A stretch of 64,000 nucleotides of DNA from Membranipora membranacea. Its lineage: Eukaryota > Bryozoa > Gymnolaemata > Cheilostomatida > Membraniporidae. The stretch lies in NCBI GenBank assembly GCA_914767715.1, contig OU612068.1, positions 18,722,001 to 18,786,000 on the forward strand, in the 5' to 3' direction. Positions within the stretch are counted from its first letter, which is position 1. Every line of letters begins with the position of its first letter. The translations under genes were made by a program, and so were the position numbers. Positions 50,501-61,165 of this stretch are shown here, one piece after another. The notes beneath the pieces were generated by a model that searched no databases, was not told the origin of the DNA, and saw only the letters and a program-made list of their open reading frames with translations.

Positions 50501-52716
50501 GTGAGGAAAAGGTTGTCAACACCCCACTCGCTGCATCCATCTGTAAGTAGAAGCTAAAATACCTTGAAAAAAAGCTTGAAAAATAGATCATCTAGGGGCT
50601 GTTAATGAGTCCCCACAATGCAACTTTCCTGATCACCTGGCAATGAAATCAGGTCAATAAAAACGTATAAAAGTTTTATTACGAGTTGATTGATGAAGTT
50701 TCAGGAACGATGTTGAATTATTCTGTTATGAATTAGGATAATCGTCTGTGAACAGTAACCAGCACCGCAAAGTTGTAAGCCTCTTTCATCCATTGATATG
50801 TATAAAATGTATTTAGCTTTCCCTCAGTGCTTTCAACAATCTATCATTTTCTAGCTACTTATTGTGTACTACATTTACTACCAAATCAACTTACAATAAT
50901 AGTTATATGTATAATATATATTGCGAGTATATTGTTGCATCTAACTCTTACAGCTGGTAGCATGGACCTGACTAAGGAGGAACTACAGAAGATGGTGGAG
51001 CAGCTAAGTAAGGAACTGGAGCTCAGGACACAGAAGAAAGACAAATACAAACAGAAGTATCTGGACGAGAAGCAGCGTGCTGCCACTCTGCGTGATGATC
51101 ACTCCAGAGAGGTGGAGAAACTCCGCAAGGATTTAGAGTTAGCTCGTGCTCAGCTTGATACACAGATAGATCTTCCTCCTACGGTAGTGAAGTACCCGGA
51201 GGTCCCAGCGAGGAGACACGTGTCCTCGTCAGCCAGCAGACCAGAAGTCACACCGATTGTTTACCCACCAATCAGGACTCCACAAAGTCCAAATATGGTG
51301 TGTACATAACATTAATCCATAGCCATAGTTATCACTCATTTCATACATGTTTGTTTTACTGCATGGTGGTTTGTGGACAACTTTGGTGAAACAACTTATG
51401 CACTATGGTAGCATCCGTTTGATTCTCATGATCACAATTTCACCTATTTCTTTCTCTCTCTGTAGGATGGTGGGGCAAAGCCAAAGATGGAAGGACCAAC
51501 TGTGTTTCCTAGACAGCTGAGTCACAGAGGTAATATACACTGCATTAATAAACATTAGACATTTACACAGAATGGTACTAGATATGCCCAGATGCTGTAG
51601 AAACTATGCAGGCTAACTAACTGAGATCGATTTTTATTATTTTACAGAAAGTTGCAAAAGATGACAAGTCAATACATGTCCATATTTGAATGAAGAATAA
51701 TAGGTTTCTCTTTGATAAAACAATTAACTTAATTTTGCAGGTGTAGGAGCCCTGGAAGAGAGCATCACAGAAGATTTGACAGCAGGCGGACCACCACTGA
51801 AACCTCTGCCACCTCCCATGGAACCAACAAAATTCAATCGAACCAAAAGCCAAGATTCAAATGGTGCAGAGTTTAAGGATAAGCTTAGAGTAGAGCTCGG
51901 CCTGAGCGCACCAATGAAACCGGAGACCTGCACTTCACTCAACGCTGCTGGAGGTCGACACAGACCTGCCCGGGCAATGCCAGGAGTTGATGAAACAGAT
52001 GTAGTTACCAGAGTGGATTCTGATGATGAAAATGATGGCGCTGACAGGTAAGATATGCGGCTAGTAAGGAACGAAATAAATTTGGTTTATAATTGAAAAA
52101 TCCAAATGCTGAACCAAATGTTGATTTGCGTTACTTTGCATCATGAAAGAAGGTAAAGACTTTTGCCATAAAATTGCACTTTATTGCTAGAGTTGTCTAC
52201 TCAAAGAAATTTGGCTTCAAGAATGATAACACCTGAATTCTGAGAAACCGTTTATAAAATATGAAGAGAGGGTGGGAGATAACCTCCCTAAAATGAGCCA
52301 ATAGTTGAAAAGCTGTTTTCATTACTTAGGGGTAAGAGCAGCCTTACTCACATCCTTGATTTGGCCAAGGATATTTGACTGTCAAGGCCCTCGCATTTTG
52401 ACAATTTATCAAACAGGAGTTACTCTTCCTTTAATTTTGCTTTGTTTATTCCAGATTCCATGATGCAAGCAGTGATGTTCCCGAGAGCATGATCAAATGC
52501 TTTATGTGTGATCATGTTTTCCACTCTGGAGACTCTGCTGCAGACAGGAATGCTCATGTCAACGAGCACTTGGAGCAAGGTGGTGGTGACCAAGAAACTG
52601 ACATGTGCTACTCATGTCCAGTGTGCAACCAGAAGTTTCCTAAGGATACATGGTCAAAAAGTACCGTTGAGTTGCACATCAATTCTCATTTCACGATCCT
52701 TGAGAATGATCAGTGA
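44516..52716 (+). CDS. TAX1BP1: TAX1BP1/CALCOCO-type selective autophagy receptor
   Basis: Receptor linking ubiquitinated cargo to autophagosomes. Coding exons: 44516-44753, 45121-45347, 46686-46799, 47042-47128, 47587-47778, 48205-48333, 48711-48914, 49571-49762, 50146-50278, 50492-50542, 50954-51297, 51466-51529, 51741-52047, 52455-52716; 847 residues (human TAX1BP1 789). The SKICH domain covers about residues 8-125 (AHVECNYLL, WIGLFKVGWST, DDGEFYQFVYF, GASTPFQF). DFLHITT follows at the position of the non-canonical LIR of TAX1BP1 (human LVV). A long coiled coil fills exons 3-11, then a Pro-rich stretch. Two C2H2 UBZ fingers end the protein: C776/C779/H795/H799 and C815/C818/H835/H839. Two fingers favour TAX1BP1 over CALCOCO1/2, though it could be the single ancestor of all three. 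Divergent from ANO8. Confidence 0.93.
45382..45421. mobile_element. Minimal palindromic element (TAGCCTTGTCA family) with 9-bp duplication
   Basis: The 22-bp TAGCCTTGTCATGACAAGGC TT is essentially two family termini joined head to head. AGTTCTAAT occurs exactly on both sides (45382-45390 and 45413-45421). It sits 35 bp downstream of the donor of exon 45121-45347. Confidence 0.8.
46550..46622. mobile_element. Foldback element, TAGCCTTGTCAC family
   Basis: Element about 46560-46613: TAGACTTGTCACACGGCTAC, an A-rich loop, then GTAGCCGCGTAACAAGTCTA. AGTTCACCC lies before it and AGTTCATCC after it, a 9-bp duplication with one mismatch. In an intron of the TAX1BP1-like gene. Confidence 0.8.
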
Positions 52717-53830
52717 GCGAAGTTTTTATTCGGAGAATGGCAGATATAAGGGGGCAAGAACAGAATAGTAATAATCACATCTTTTGGACCTGTGAAGTTT
52801 TATGTTGCTAACAACATACAGCCCAGGCAATGTTATATAGAGGCATCACAGTTTGGATGTGCCCTTTGCAGGCCTGCAATCTTTTGTGGCTGATCATTTT
52901 TGCCAATATATCTCTATACTTTTCGTTCTAACAATCTCCTGCAGTATGTGGCCAAGGAGTTAGAGACTAACTCCTTGATGTGGCGTTGTTGCCTTGCAGA
53001 GAATCCAAATCAGTGCCCATAGTTTGTGACAGAAGGATTATCATTCGCAACATCTGAATATCAGGAAGAAGGAAATATTTTAACTTGTAACTGAAGATGC
53101 TAGGCCAGGCCTTTTTGCATAGCAAGGTCTTGAATCATATAAACCATTACGTTTATTATTATTCGGTGATTTTTGTGCGTTAATATTGTCCAACCATAAC
53201 ATAGAGTTTATTTCTGTTATATTGTGTGTATTTATCTTTACTGAGTATCATGTACCATAATAATAAATAAATAGATCAAAATATGCAATTCAATAGTAGT
53301 TGATTTGTTTTTTTTTTGTGATATAAAAAATAAGCAGGAATAACCGGTGATGCATCCATCCAAGAGGCTTACAACAAATTTACCTCAAGGACTTCATTAT
53401 TTCAGGTCACAGCCTGAAACACTGATAATCCCTGCTTTGTGGGATCTTGAAGGGCTTAAACCAAGTTATTGGCTGTGCTTCGCTTGGGTCTAACTCAAGA
53501 GACAGCTTCGTAGTTTAGAAATAACATTGTGCGCTTGCATGAAAATGATAGATATAAGCATCAATGCTACCATATAAAAATATTGTCTTGAGTGATGGCA
53601 GGAATATATATATATACATGGTGTGCCACTACAGCATAAAATCTGCAACAGCTGTGACTAGCATTGAACTTAGTGAAAACTTGCGTTATAATGATTGATA
53701 ACATAATGTGAATATATACATGAAGGTAGAAGTCCTTGGTAAGCCAGTTCGTAGATCCCACAGTGGAGAGGGGCCATATTCCCAGGAGATGATGTACAAG
53801 ATGACATCACCTCAACATGAGATATGGCCT
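52717..53830. other. Convergent 3' UTR region of TAX1BP1-like (+) and SELENOK (-)
   Basis: Plus-strand AATAAA signals at 53262-53267 and 53266-53271 would end the TAX1BP1-like transcript. Minus-strand AATAAA signals at 53207-53212 and 53152-53157 would end SELENOK, so the two mature 3' UTRs probably overlap. A hairpin CAAGGAGTTAGAGACTAACT CCTTG is at 52953-52977, and the SELENOK SECIS candidate is at 53340-53412. Confidence 0.65.
53340..53412 (-). promoter_or_regulatory. Candidate SECIS element of SELENOK
   Basis: On the minus strand, ATGA at 53397-53394 starts the non-Watson-Crick core. Its partner is GGAT at 53357-53354, giving tandem G.A pairs. The helix between (GTCCTTGAGG with CCTCTTGGAT) pairs C-G, C-G, U-A and G-C, A-U, G-C, G-C around two U.U mismatches. 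The unpaired AAA of the apical loop (53381-53379) begins 12 nt after ATGA, the spacing expected in eukaryotic SECIS elements. A short lower helix (TGACC with GGTTA) is possible. It lies about 450 nt after the in-frame UGA. Confidence 0.8.
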
Positions 53831-56363
53831 TTACCTTCCTCACCCACCACCAGCCATCGGAGGAGAGCTAGGCCCAGAACCTATCATGAAACAATGAATG
53901 ATTAGGGTATTTATAAAATAGACAATGAAACGAGTTTTTTATCAACTCACTCAAAAAGGATTAACAGTTTTTATAATCATTTATATGATAGAAGAGACGG
54001 ATTTGAAATATTTTATGTCAGATTTTTCCGAATATCAAACTGTCAACAAGCATTGTAGTTCTGTTACATCGCAGAATAAAATTATTGTGTTTTAAGGATG
54101 TACAATCTTACCTCCGCCAACTCCTCCCATCCTCCGCCGAGGTCCAGGAGGTGGACCACCAGGTCCTCCTCCTCCACCTCCTCTTCCGGCTCTATATGAT
54201 GATGACATGTTGCCACCTTTACTTGTGAGATCTGGTTGTATCATGGTTTTGAAACTGGAATAGAATTAGAGACCATGGTAAACTGTTTTGGTTAAAAGTG
54301 CAGTATTCTTTTGACGTATAGCAAGCTTAGAACCAAGAAAGAACATGAGCAAAAGTATGAACATTATTTTTCTGTAAGTATTTTTTAAGTGTTTTGAAAG
54401 CAGCTTTAGTTGATTGAATGATTCACACAGCTACTGGTTGAGTCTAGCCAGTTCTGATTATCAAGTCAATGTATTGCTCCTATCAATTCAACCTCTCAGT
54501 CTCAGGTTACCAATTTCTTATATTCATATATGACCAAACTGGCAAATACTTACAATAATACTACAAAGTTGACGAACCCCCAAAACATCTCCTGCACAGA
54601 GCCGAGGCTCCATGGCTTCGAGTCAACCACTTGCCCTGCAAAAGAGTAACAGAATTTGAGATGAAGTATAGTGAACATGAATAAAGGTTTTTTGATAAGT
54701 TACTCATGTTGATATTTATATAGAAGGTTATCAGAGGAAAAATATCCGTGTGTATCACATTGTGCAGCCGTATATTGGTTTACGGTTAAAGATATCAGTG
54801 ATCACAGCTGCTGGTACCACTATGAAACTGGTACAGGCTCTGATATCATTTGACCCTGAGATCGAACATCCGACCTTAACTCTTTTAGTTAGTCTCAATG
54901 GCCAGGCTGTTGCCATGTAAGATGTAAAAAAAGAAAAGTCAGGTCACTGACATCAAAGATGGCGAGTTGTTTCTGTGAAAATTCGCTTTCACATTCACAT
55001 TGCTGAAAAGATTAGATTGAATTCAAGCCTTCAAAATAAACTGGATCATCCCATACACCTTGTTTGTACATTGTCTCAAACTTTATCATCTGCATAATGA
55101 ACAAATGAACAGGGAAGAGGTCACAGTGATGTTGTAGACACAAAACTCTCCGAGGGCTCTGACTAGAGGTACTAAATCTAGTAGAGTAATCGGTCTGCAG
55201 TGATGGAATGCGAAATGTGATTATTTTGGACTACGCAATTGGCATCTTTAATATTTATACGATTGACTTCCACCTATGAGCAGTGTCATGCCTTAGATTT
55301 GCAGCATAGGAAGTCACTAAGACTCGCAGCGCCCGCCAGCAAATGCTGTCAGGAGGTGAGAGTCTTAATGACTTCCTATAGCACCAGGGGGGATTGCCAT
55401 TGGATTAATTTAAGCTTGATCTTTCCAGGACTCGCTAGGGTCTGTTGCTTGATAGACGCTTGGACCTCAAACAACATCATTCATATCTGCTAACCCTTCA
55501 CATTAATTGATCAAATTTTATCACACTGCTTAAGCACTTCGCATTTGTACCAACTTCATGGGGATACTTGGTAAAAGTGAAAGGGACGCCAAATAGCCCC
55601 CATTGTCTGACCTTGAACAAATCGCTGCTTATAGCTGTATTGTGAATTCTCTGATAAACACTGATGTCTACTCTTATTACTGTAATATTATTATAGACAG
55701 GTCAACACTATATATGGCATATCAACGGAGCCTAGACTCAGACGGCTATTAAACTATTGGATGAATCGTTGGAATCACAACAGGATCCTCTCGACACATT
55801 GTCCGGTATTAAAACCTTAGACTAAGAGGAGATCCATTAACATAACCACACGTGTACACGTATATCCCCTTCCTAGCTTCTAAGGTTAATGTATAATAAG
55901 CATGACACATCATTTTAGTTAATAATTGAGAACCACAGAGCAAAGGATTACATTTCACGGGTTACAGCAGATCAGAGAGAATTCTCCCTGAGCAGATCTA
56001 GTTAACTTCATATTCATTAATGAAAAGGCCTTTGATTACCTCCACTGCTTGTTAAGAATAAGATGCTGACCACATGATGTGTCACAAATCCATTGGCTTA
56101 CTACTGTTCTAAGCTGATGTTAGTGACTTACTATTACTAACTAACGTGACTACTGATCACAATTTGGTACTTTAATTAAGCTTGTATTCAGCACCTACCA
56201 AAGTCAAATGACTGTTTAAGTATCAGTTGTTTTCATATCAGTATAAAGTTGAGTATCTTAGCATACTGACAAGAATATAAGAAGGTTATCACATGGATAT
56301 ATTCTATAAACTGATGAGATATTTTCTCAATTTTGTAAACTCACCTCCAGATACATACACCAT
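53831..56363 (-). CDS. SELENOK: Selenoprotein K (Sec encoded by in-frame UGA)
   Basis: Small ER membrane protein acting with the palmitoyltransferase DHHC6 and in ER-associated degradation through Derlin/p97. Coding exons: 56345-56363, 54554-54635, 54112-54254, 53831-53880; 97 residues counting Sec. Exon 1 gives MVYVSG. Exon 2 gives GQVVDSKPWSLGSVQEMFWG and enters the single membrane helix (FVNFVVLFFKTMI, about residues 24-39). Exon 3 gives the Gly/Pro/Arg-rich cytosolic tail ending PGPRRRMGGVGG. Exon 4 reads GPSSPPMAGGG, then TGA at 53842-53840, then GGA AGG TAA, i.e. the family's -UGR end, with Sec at residue 95. Human SELENOK ends MAGGUGR. A SECIS-like hairpin follows in the 3' UTR. Ordinary gene finders would stop at the TGA or miss the gene. 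Convergent with the TAX1BP1-like gene. Confidence 0.96.
55307..55378. repeat. Foldback hairpin in SELENOK intron 1
   Basis: TAGGAAGTCACTAAGACTC at the left pairs with GAGTCTTAATGACTTCCTA at the right, with further pairing inside (CAGCGCCC..GCTGTC is partial). About 72 bp, non-coding. A piece of the ATCAAGTTTGATC family (ATTGGATTAATTTAAGCTTG) follows at about 55400. Confidence 0.65.
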
Positions 56364-57346
56364 CTTTCTACAGATGGCACTTTCATGCACAGGAAACACC
56401 TAAGGTCCTAAAAATAAAGGAGAAATTTATAAGGGGGAATCAAACACCAGACTATAAATAATTTTCTGTTGGTTACATTTCCAAAACAATTACAGCAAAT
56501 CAAGTTTGACTTTTTTTGTTAATAGTTTGAAAAATTTTGGAATAATGAAGTAAACAATACAGAGGAGAAGAAGCTTGTAACAAACTATCCAGCACCTCTT
56601 CGTATGCACTTCTGTATGTTTGAAAACAACAACAACAAATATTATCCATCTCAAGGATTTTAGTAAAGTTGTTACTGTTTACCACTCTCCAGGGCCTATA
56701 TATGTATATCATTGCTGTGCTACCAGACTGGTAGTGGTAAAGCACAGACAGTGACAATTATGATTTATTTATATATGTATCATGTATGTATATAAATAGG
56801 CCCTATCAAGGACACCTTATAAAGGAGGCCTTATCTATCTATTAAATTTATTGAAATTCTTATCCTACATATTTACATGTGATAGAGATGTTAGGTACTG
56901 GTACTGAAATAATACTATGACTAGAAGCTACCCAACAGCCTGCACAGACCATACCTGACAAGTCTCCCTTTTTGGTAGGGAGCCTCCCAGTTTTTAGGGG
57001 TATTTTCCACCTCCTCCCTATCTCCTTTTTTTCAGTTTCCTTCACCCAGAAGACATTTTAAGCTTCTCGTTGCAAGAGAACTATGTTTTCCTACCCCCAC
57101 AGAACGTATACATATATGTAATTGCCTATTAACATACTGTCTCCCCTCGTTCGTATAAAGTGCAACAATATAATTTGTAAAATCAGGTAAAGTTACGCAT
57201 TTCATAATATGAACACTCTAGTTTTGGCTTAAAATAAATGACAGCAAGGGCCAAATTACACCTTCACTGCGGGACGCGCAGAGTGGTTATCCGGGTCGGG
57301 AGTTCGTCCGCAGAGACCTCCTGATTTCTGGGTCTACCAACTTGTC

Positions 57347-57878
57347 ATGTATGGCAGGGGTGCCCAACCTATGGCTCATGAGCCACCTCGGCTCATTTTC
57401 GCTTTTTGGGTGGCTCATTTTAATATTTGCAAATTTCACGCGCTTTTTGTCGCGAATTTCATGCGTTCAATTCATGCATGTACAATGTACATTAAATGTA
57501 TGTATAGTGTATACAAGTTCATTGTACTGGGTGCCTGCATTGTAATATGTGTGTAGAGTTGTCTTCTTGCAGACTTGCCAACCTAAATTTTCCAAAATGC
57601 TTACAAAAATTTGCAAAATGCTTAAAATGCTTACAAAACTCCAGGGCGCCTTATATTACCAGAAATTGCCTCAAAATTTTTTTCGCGCTACGCGCATAAT
57701 CTCACACAATGACTTTGCTTTGGAATTTTTGCCAACACTTATACATGAATGAATATGATACATATATATCACTGACTGTTTCCATGTTGTCTACACGCGA
57801 CGTGGTCAGCTCATTTGGTTTAATTGATTTTTGAAATGGCTCATGTGAGAGAAAAGGTTGGGCACCCCTGATGTATGG
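57347..57878. mobile_element. Non-autonomous hAT element, 516 bp, with perfect 8-bp target duplication
   Basis: The element runs 57355-57870. It begins CAGGGGTGCCCAACCTATGG and ends with the mirror GGTTGGGCACCCCTG; CAGGGGTG..CACCCCTG ends are characteristic of hAT transposons. ATGTATGG occurs exactly on both sides (57347-57354, 57871-57878), and 8 bp is the hAT duplication length. The interior is too short for a transposase, and its open frames on either strand have no domain I recognise. It is a deletion derivative or MITE inserted in the shared SELENOK/CCDC34 upstream region. Confidence 0.92.
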
Positions 57879-57911
57879 CATAGACTCCTTGCCACCAGCT
57901 AACAACCCATC

Positions 57912-57972
57912 TTGACAAGCTTTGTTGTTGGTGGGTGCTGGGGTGGGACCAACAAAGCTTTTCACGACAGGC
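57912..57972. repeat. Hairpin of the CTTGACAAGCTTTGTTG family
   Basis: CTTGACAAGCTTTGTTG and the mirror CAACAAAGCTTTTCACGACAG enclose a G-rich loop. Related pieces are at 12473-12505, 13250-13274 and 28329-28445. Non-coding. Confidence 0.6.
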
Positions 57973-58242
57973 CATCACGAGGGTAGGGGTGTGAAAATTA
58001 CTCTCTCCTCCTTTGAAAACAGAGCCAATTGGCTTGTCCACTCTGGGGTCGGCTGAGGCTTACATGACTGAAGGGACTTTTCTAATTATACTACTGCATG
58101 TGAATTAAATTTACCACACATGGCAAGCATTCAGAGGTATAACTATAAAAAATTTCTCACTGCCTGCATTTGGTTCAATGATATTATCATTTTTGTTTAA
58201 TTTCAATCCAGTTTTACATACTCGGCTTATTGGTTACTAAGG

Positions 58243-60825
58243 ATGAGTGCACCACGACCGAGACCTGTTACTGCTACTATAAACAAGCCTCCACCCACTG
58301 GCAGTTACAGAGCGAAAAAGAATGTGACCCTCCTGTCATCAAGCAGCGGCTCCACAGAGTCTCTCATCTCATGTATAGATGACGAATCTGTTGATATACA
58401 GGACAGCCACTCTTCACTGTCAGCAAGTGACCAGTAAGTTTTCAAAAGTGTTTAGTTTCTTCTTTTTGCGTTCATTCATTGGAGTAATTCATGGATGGAA
58501 TCATATTTATATCAGTAAAATTAGGGCTGCTACGCACATTTTCAGTTACCCAATTATTCTTTAATAAACATCAATTTTAAGACCATAGTAAGAGATGTTC
58601 CAATTCCAAACCCATCATCCTGCACAAAGTTTCCTCGCCAAACATGTGTTTGCACAAATGATTAATGTGCAGTCTTAATAAAAAAAATCAAACAAAACAG
58701 TATGATTTGTCTTTTTGAAATTATCCAGACCAGTGGAAAAAGGACCCAGGAGTGGTAGCCCTGCTGACAGATCCCCCAGTCCAGAATCCATCGAGGCGGT
58801 TACTCCTAGACGGATGAATATGAACAACAATAATGCACAGAGAGATGACAGCTTCAGTGAGAGAATCATAAGGTCTGTGTCATGTGCTCAATGTCATAGT
58901 GATAAGGAGGCATGAAAGAATGTAATCTCTAGACACTGCACAAATGCAACAGGAAATTTCAGGATCCATACTCAATTAAGATTACTGGATAGTATATGTA
59001 ACAAATACGCGCACAATATACAAACTTGATGATAATTTTAATAGCGAATATTTTTCCTTTTGTAAAGCACGTTCTTATGAGATTGTCATGTGGCGATTTT
59101 GAACGGTTAAAATAAAGTTAATATCATCATCATATATCAACAACTCTTACTCGAGTCCTAAAATGCGGACCGCATATAATTACAATCTGAGATGCTCATC
59201 AATAGCAATTCAAGGTGTATGTATACACATGTGTTATATGGTGCCTTTTCCAGTGAAAAATCAGGCCTCACCTCAACAGAACCTACAGAAAGTACTGAAA
59301 ACAAGGAGCCTGAAATAGGGCCCTGGGAGAAATGGATGATACAGAAATCAGAGAGCATGAAGAAGTTAACTCAGCAGAAAGCTCAGGTGCAAAAGATGAA
59401 AAGACAACAAGCAAAACAGGAACAGATCGAGAAAAAGGAAAGAGAAAAGAAAGCAGAAAAAATTAGAAAGGTCAGTGTGAGACACTTGTGATATATATTT
59501 TAGGAGTTGCAGTACATGTTTTTTTTGCGACCAGGAGGGTGAGTGACTCTACTAAGTCTGTGGTTGTGTGCTCCTGTATTAACAGAAGATAATTCATAGA
59601 TATTGATAATCAATGACAGCGCAATTGTTTTAGGAATGGCTACAGCAAAAAGATGAAGAGAAGCAGAAAATAGAAAGGAGGCAGGCGTTGAGAGAGAAGA
59701 GAAAGCAGCGAGAGGAGGATGAAAAGAAGAGGGAGATTGAAGAAAAGGCAAAAGCAAAGTATGTTTTCAAGCAATACAAAATCAACATTGAACAGCAACT
59801 CCATAGATCATGATTTAACCAGTTTGCCCACGTTCTGGTCGTTCCCATTCTACTGGTGCTTGAAACTACAAGTCCAGGCAAATTGGATTATAATTGATCC
59901 AGATAGACCTAGGGTCATACTGTGTGCCTCTGTCAATCATCGACAACCCTTTCTTATCAGAACCCTCTTAGCATTTATCATATCTGACTCACTAAAAACA
60001 ATTATTGTTCATACAGGTACCAAGAATGGGTGGACCAGAAAAAGAAAGCAGATGCCTTGCAGCATGCGCTTGAGATAGAGAGGCAGAAACTAAAGGAGCT
60101 TGAGTTAAAGGACAAGAAAGAGAAAAGTGATTCAGCCTTCAAAGCATGGCTGGAGAAATCAGCACAGAGGGACAGGCCGAGACCTCATAGCTATGCTAAA
60201 TGTGATGGAGCAATCACAGGTAAAAAACTAAACACATCCTCTAGTAGTCTTCCCTATTCGTTCAAATGGGCAGCTGAAATTGTATGCTCCGATTCTGGTG
60301 AACTGCAGTGACTCATTTCAAGCACACAGGTTGTAATGATATTTTACAAGTATATGACCTAGAGACGGCTGCCTGACTGATCAGTGTCATTGTTTGCTCG
60401 CCCACTCATCTACTTGTCTCCTTGATCCCATAGTAGACTAAGATTGCTAAGATCAGCTTCAGTCTGGATTATGATCAGCTTTTATAGATGCTAGTGCATT
60501 GATACAATGTACTCTATCCCCAGGTTGGGATAATGTCTTGTGTTATGCCATCAAGGTGATAATTTGTCATAAATTATGCTGTCTCCTTAATACATTCCCA
60601 TCACTCTAGCACTGTTTCATTTATTCAATTATTTATTTATTCAACAGATTAGGTTTATATTTCATTGTAGGATATTATGACAGTGCCGCGAGCCCATCGC
60701 CTGCTTATTACAACCCAATTCCCTGGCAGCCTGTGGCTTTACCAACCAGTCAACCCAAACCTAAGAAGAAAAATCCCAAATGTAAGAGAAAGGTCATAAG
60801 AAATGCCTGGACTATTGACAACTAA
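58243..60825 (+). CDS. CCDC34: CCDC34-like coiled-coil protein
   Basis: CCDC34 is a coiled-coil protein linked to sperm flagella and cilia in vertebrates; the molecular role is poorly known. Coding exons: 58243-58433, 58729-58872, 59254-59470, 59634-59758, 60017-60219, 60671-60825; 344 residues (human about 373). The N-terminal ~110 residues are Ser/Pro-rich and disordered. From WEKWMIQK onward it is a charged single-helix or coiled-coil region with periodic W (WEKWM, EWLQQKDEEK, YQEWVDQKKK, AFKAWLEK). It ends with SPAYYNPIPWQPV and a basic tail. W-x-x-W repeats followed by a YxNPxPW end fit the CCDC34 domain. Donor phases match at every junction. Exon 2 has a weak donor (AAG|GTCTGT); reading through it would stop after 13 more residues. 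AATAAA at 60850-60855. Assignment is by pattern, not alignment. Confidence 0.75.
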
Positions 60826-61165
60826 GTAATTCGGGACTCCTCAATGTTAAATAAAGACAATGATCTCAATTCAGTTATACCTTCTAATAATACTTCTTCC
60901 ATAACATGATGCAGTTACCTGTTTTCCTGATATTGTATGCTTGTTTGTTTATCAGTTTTTCCGTCCAATTTGTTAACTTACTTTCAAACTTCATCCGAAC
61001 ATAGTTTCTCATTTTCAGCATTTTTTATTGAATTTATTATTGTTCTCAATAAAATGTACAACATCCTGACATTCACCCTTGCAAAGGCAATATTATATAT
61101 TAAAAAAATATTTTATAAAAGCTTGTAACTGCTGCAGTTCTTCAAACCATTAAAATGTTTTGAAT
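60826..61165. other. Convergent 3' spacer between CCDC34-like and RBM-like genes
   Basis: About 340 bp. Contains the plus-strand AATAAA at 60850-60855 and a minus-strand AATAAA at 61029-61024 for the RBM-like gene. No G-patch coding exon is visible on the minus strand. Confidence 0.6.

Larger units (their letters stand above)
56364..58242. other. Divergent spacer between SELENOK and CCDC34-like genes
   Basis: Holds both promoters, a hAT-type element at 57355-57870, a hairpin at 57912-57972, and a tRNA-like or repeat fragment near 57265-57330. A 3' splice site just before the CCDC34-like ATG (tttcaatccag) suggests an upstream 5' UTR exon. Nothing else recognised. Confidence 0.55.

Noticed and set aside
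50827-50953. N-terminal hydrophobic stretch in frame with the TAX1BP1-like exon at 50954
   Set aside because: A clear acceptor (CTCTTACAG) precedes 50954 and phase matches the previous exon, so the upstream part is intron.
53708-53905. 65-residue plus-strand open frame ending in a basic Pro-rich stretch
   Set aside because: It overlaps antisense to the last SELENOK exon and has no support of its own.
57265-57330. tRNA-like sequence (CGCAGAGTGGTTA .. GGGAGTTCGTCC)
   Set aside because: The A and B box resemblance is weak and no cloverleaf forms; listed only as possible repeat debris.
57342-57965. Open frames within the hAT element as transposase remnants
   Set aside because: No hAT dimerisation or BED finger motif can be recognised and the element is only 516 bp.
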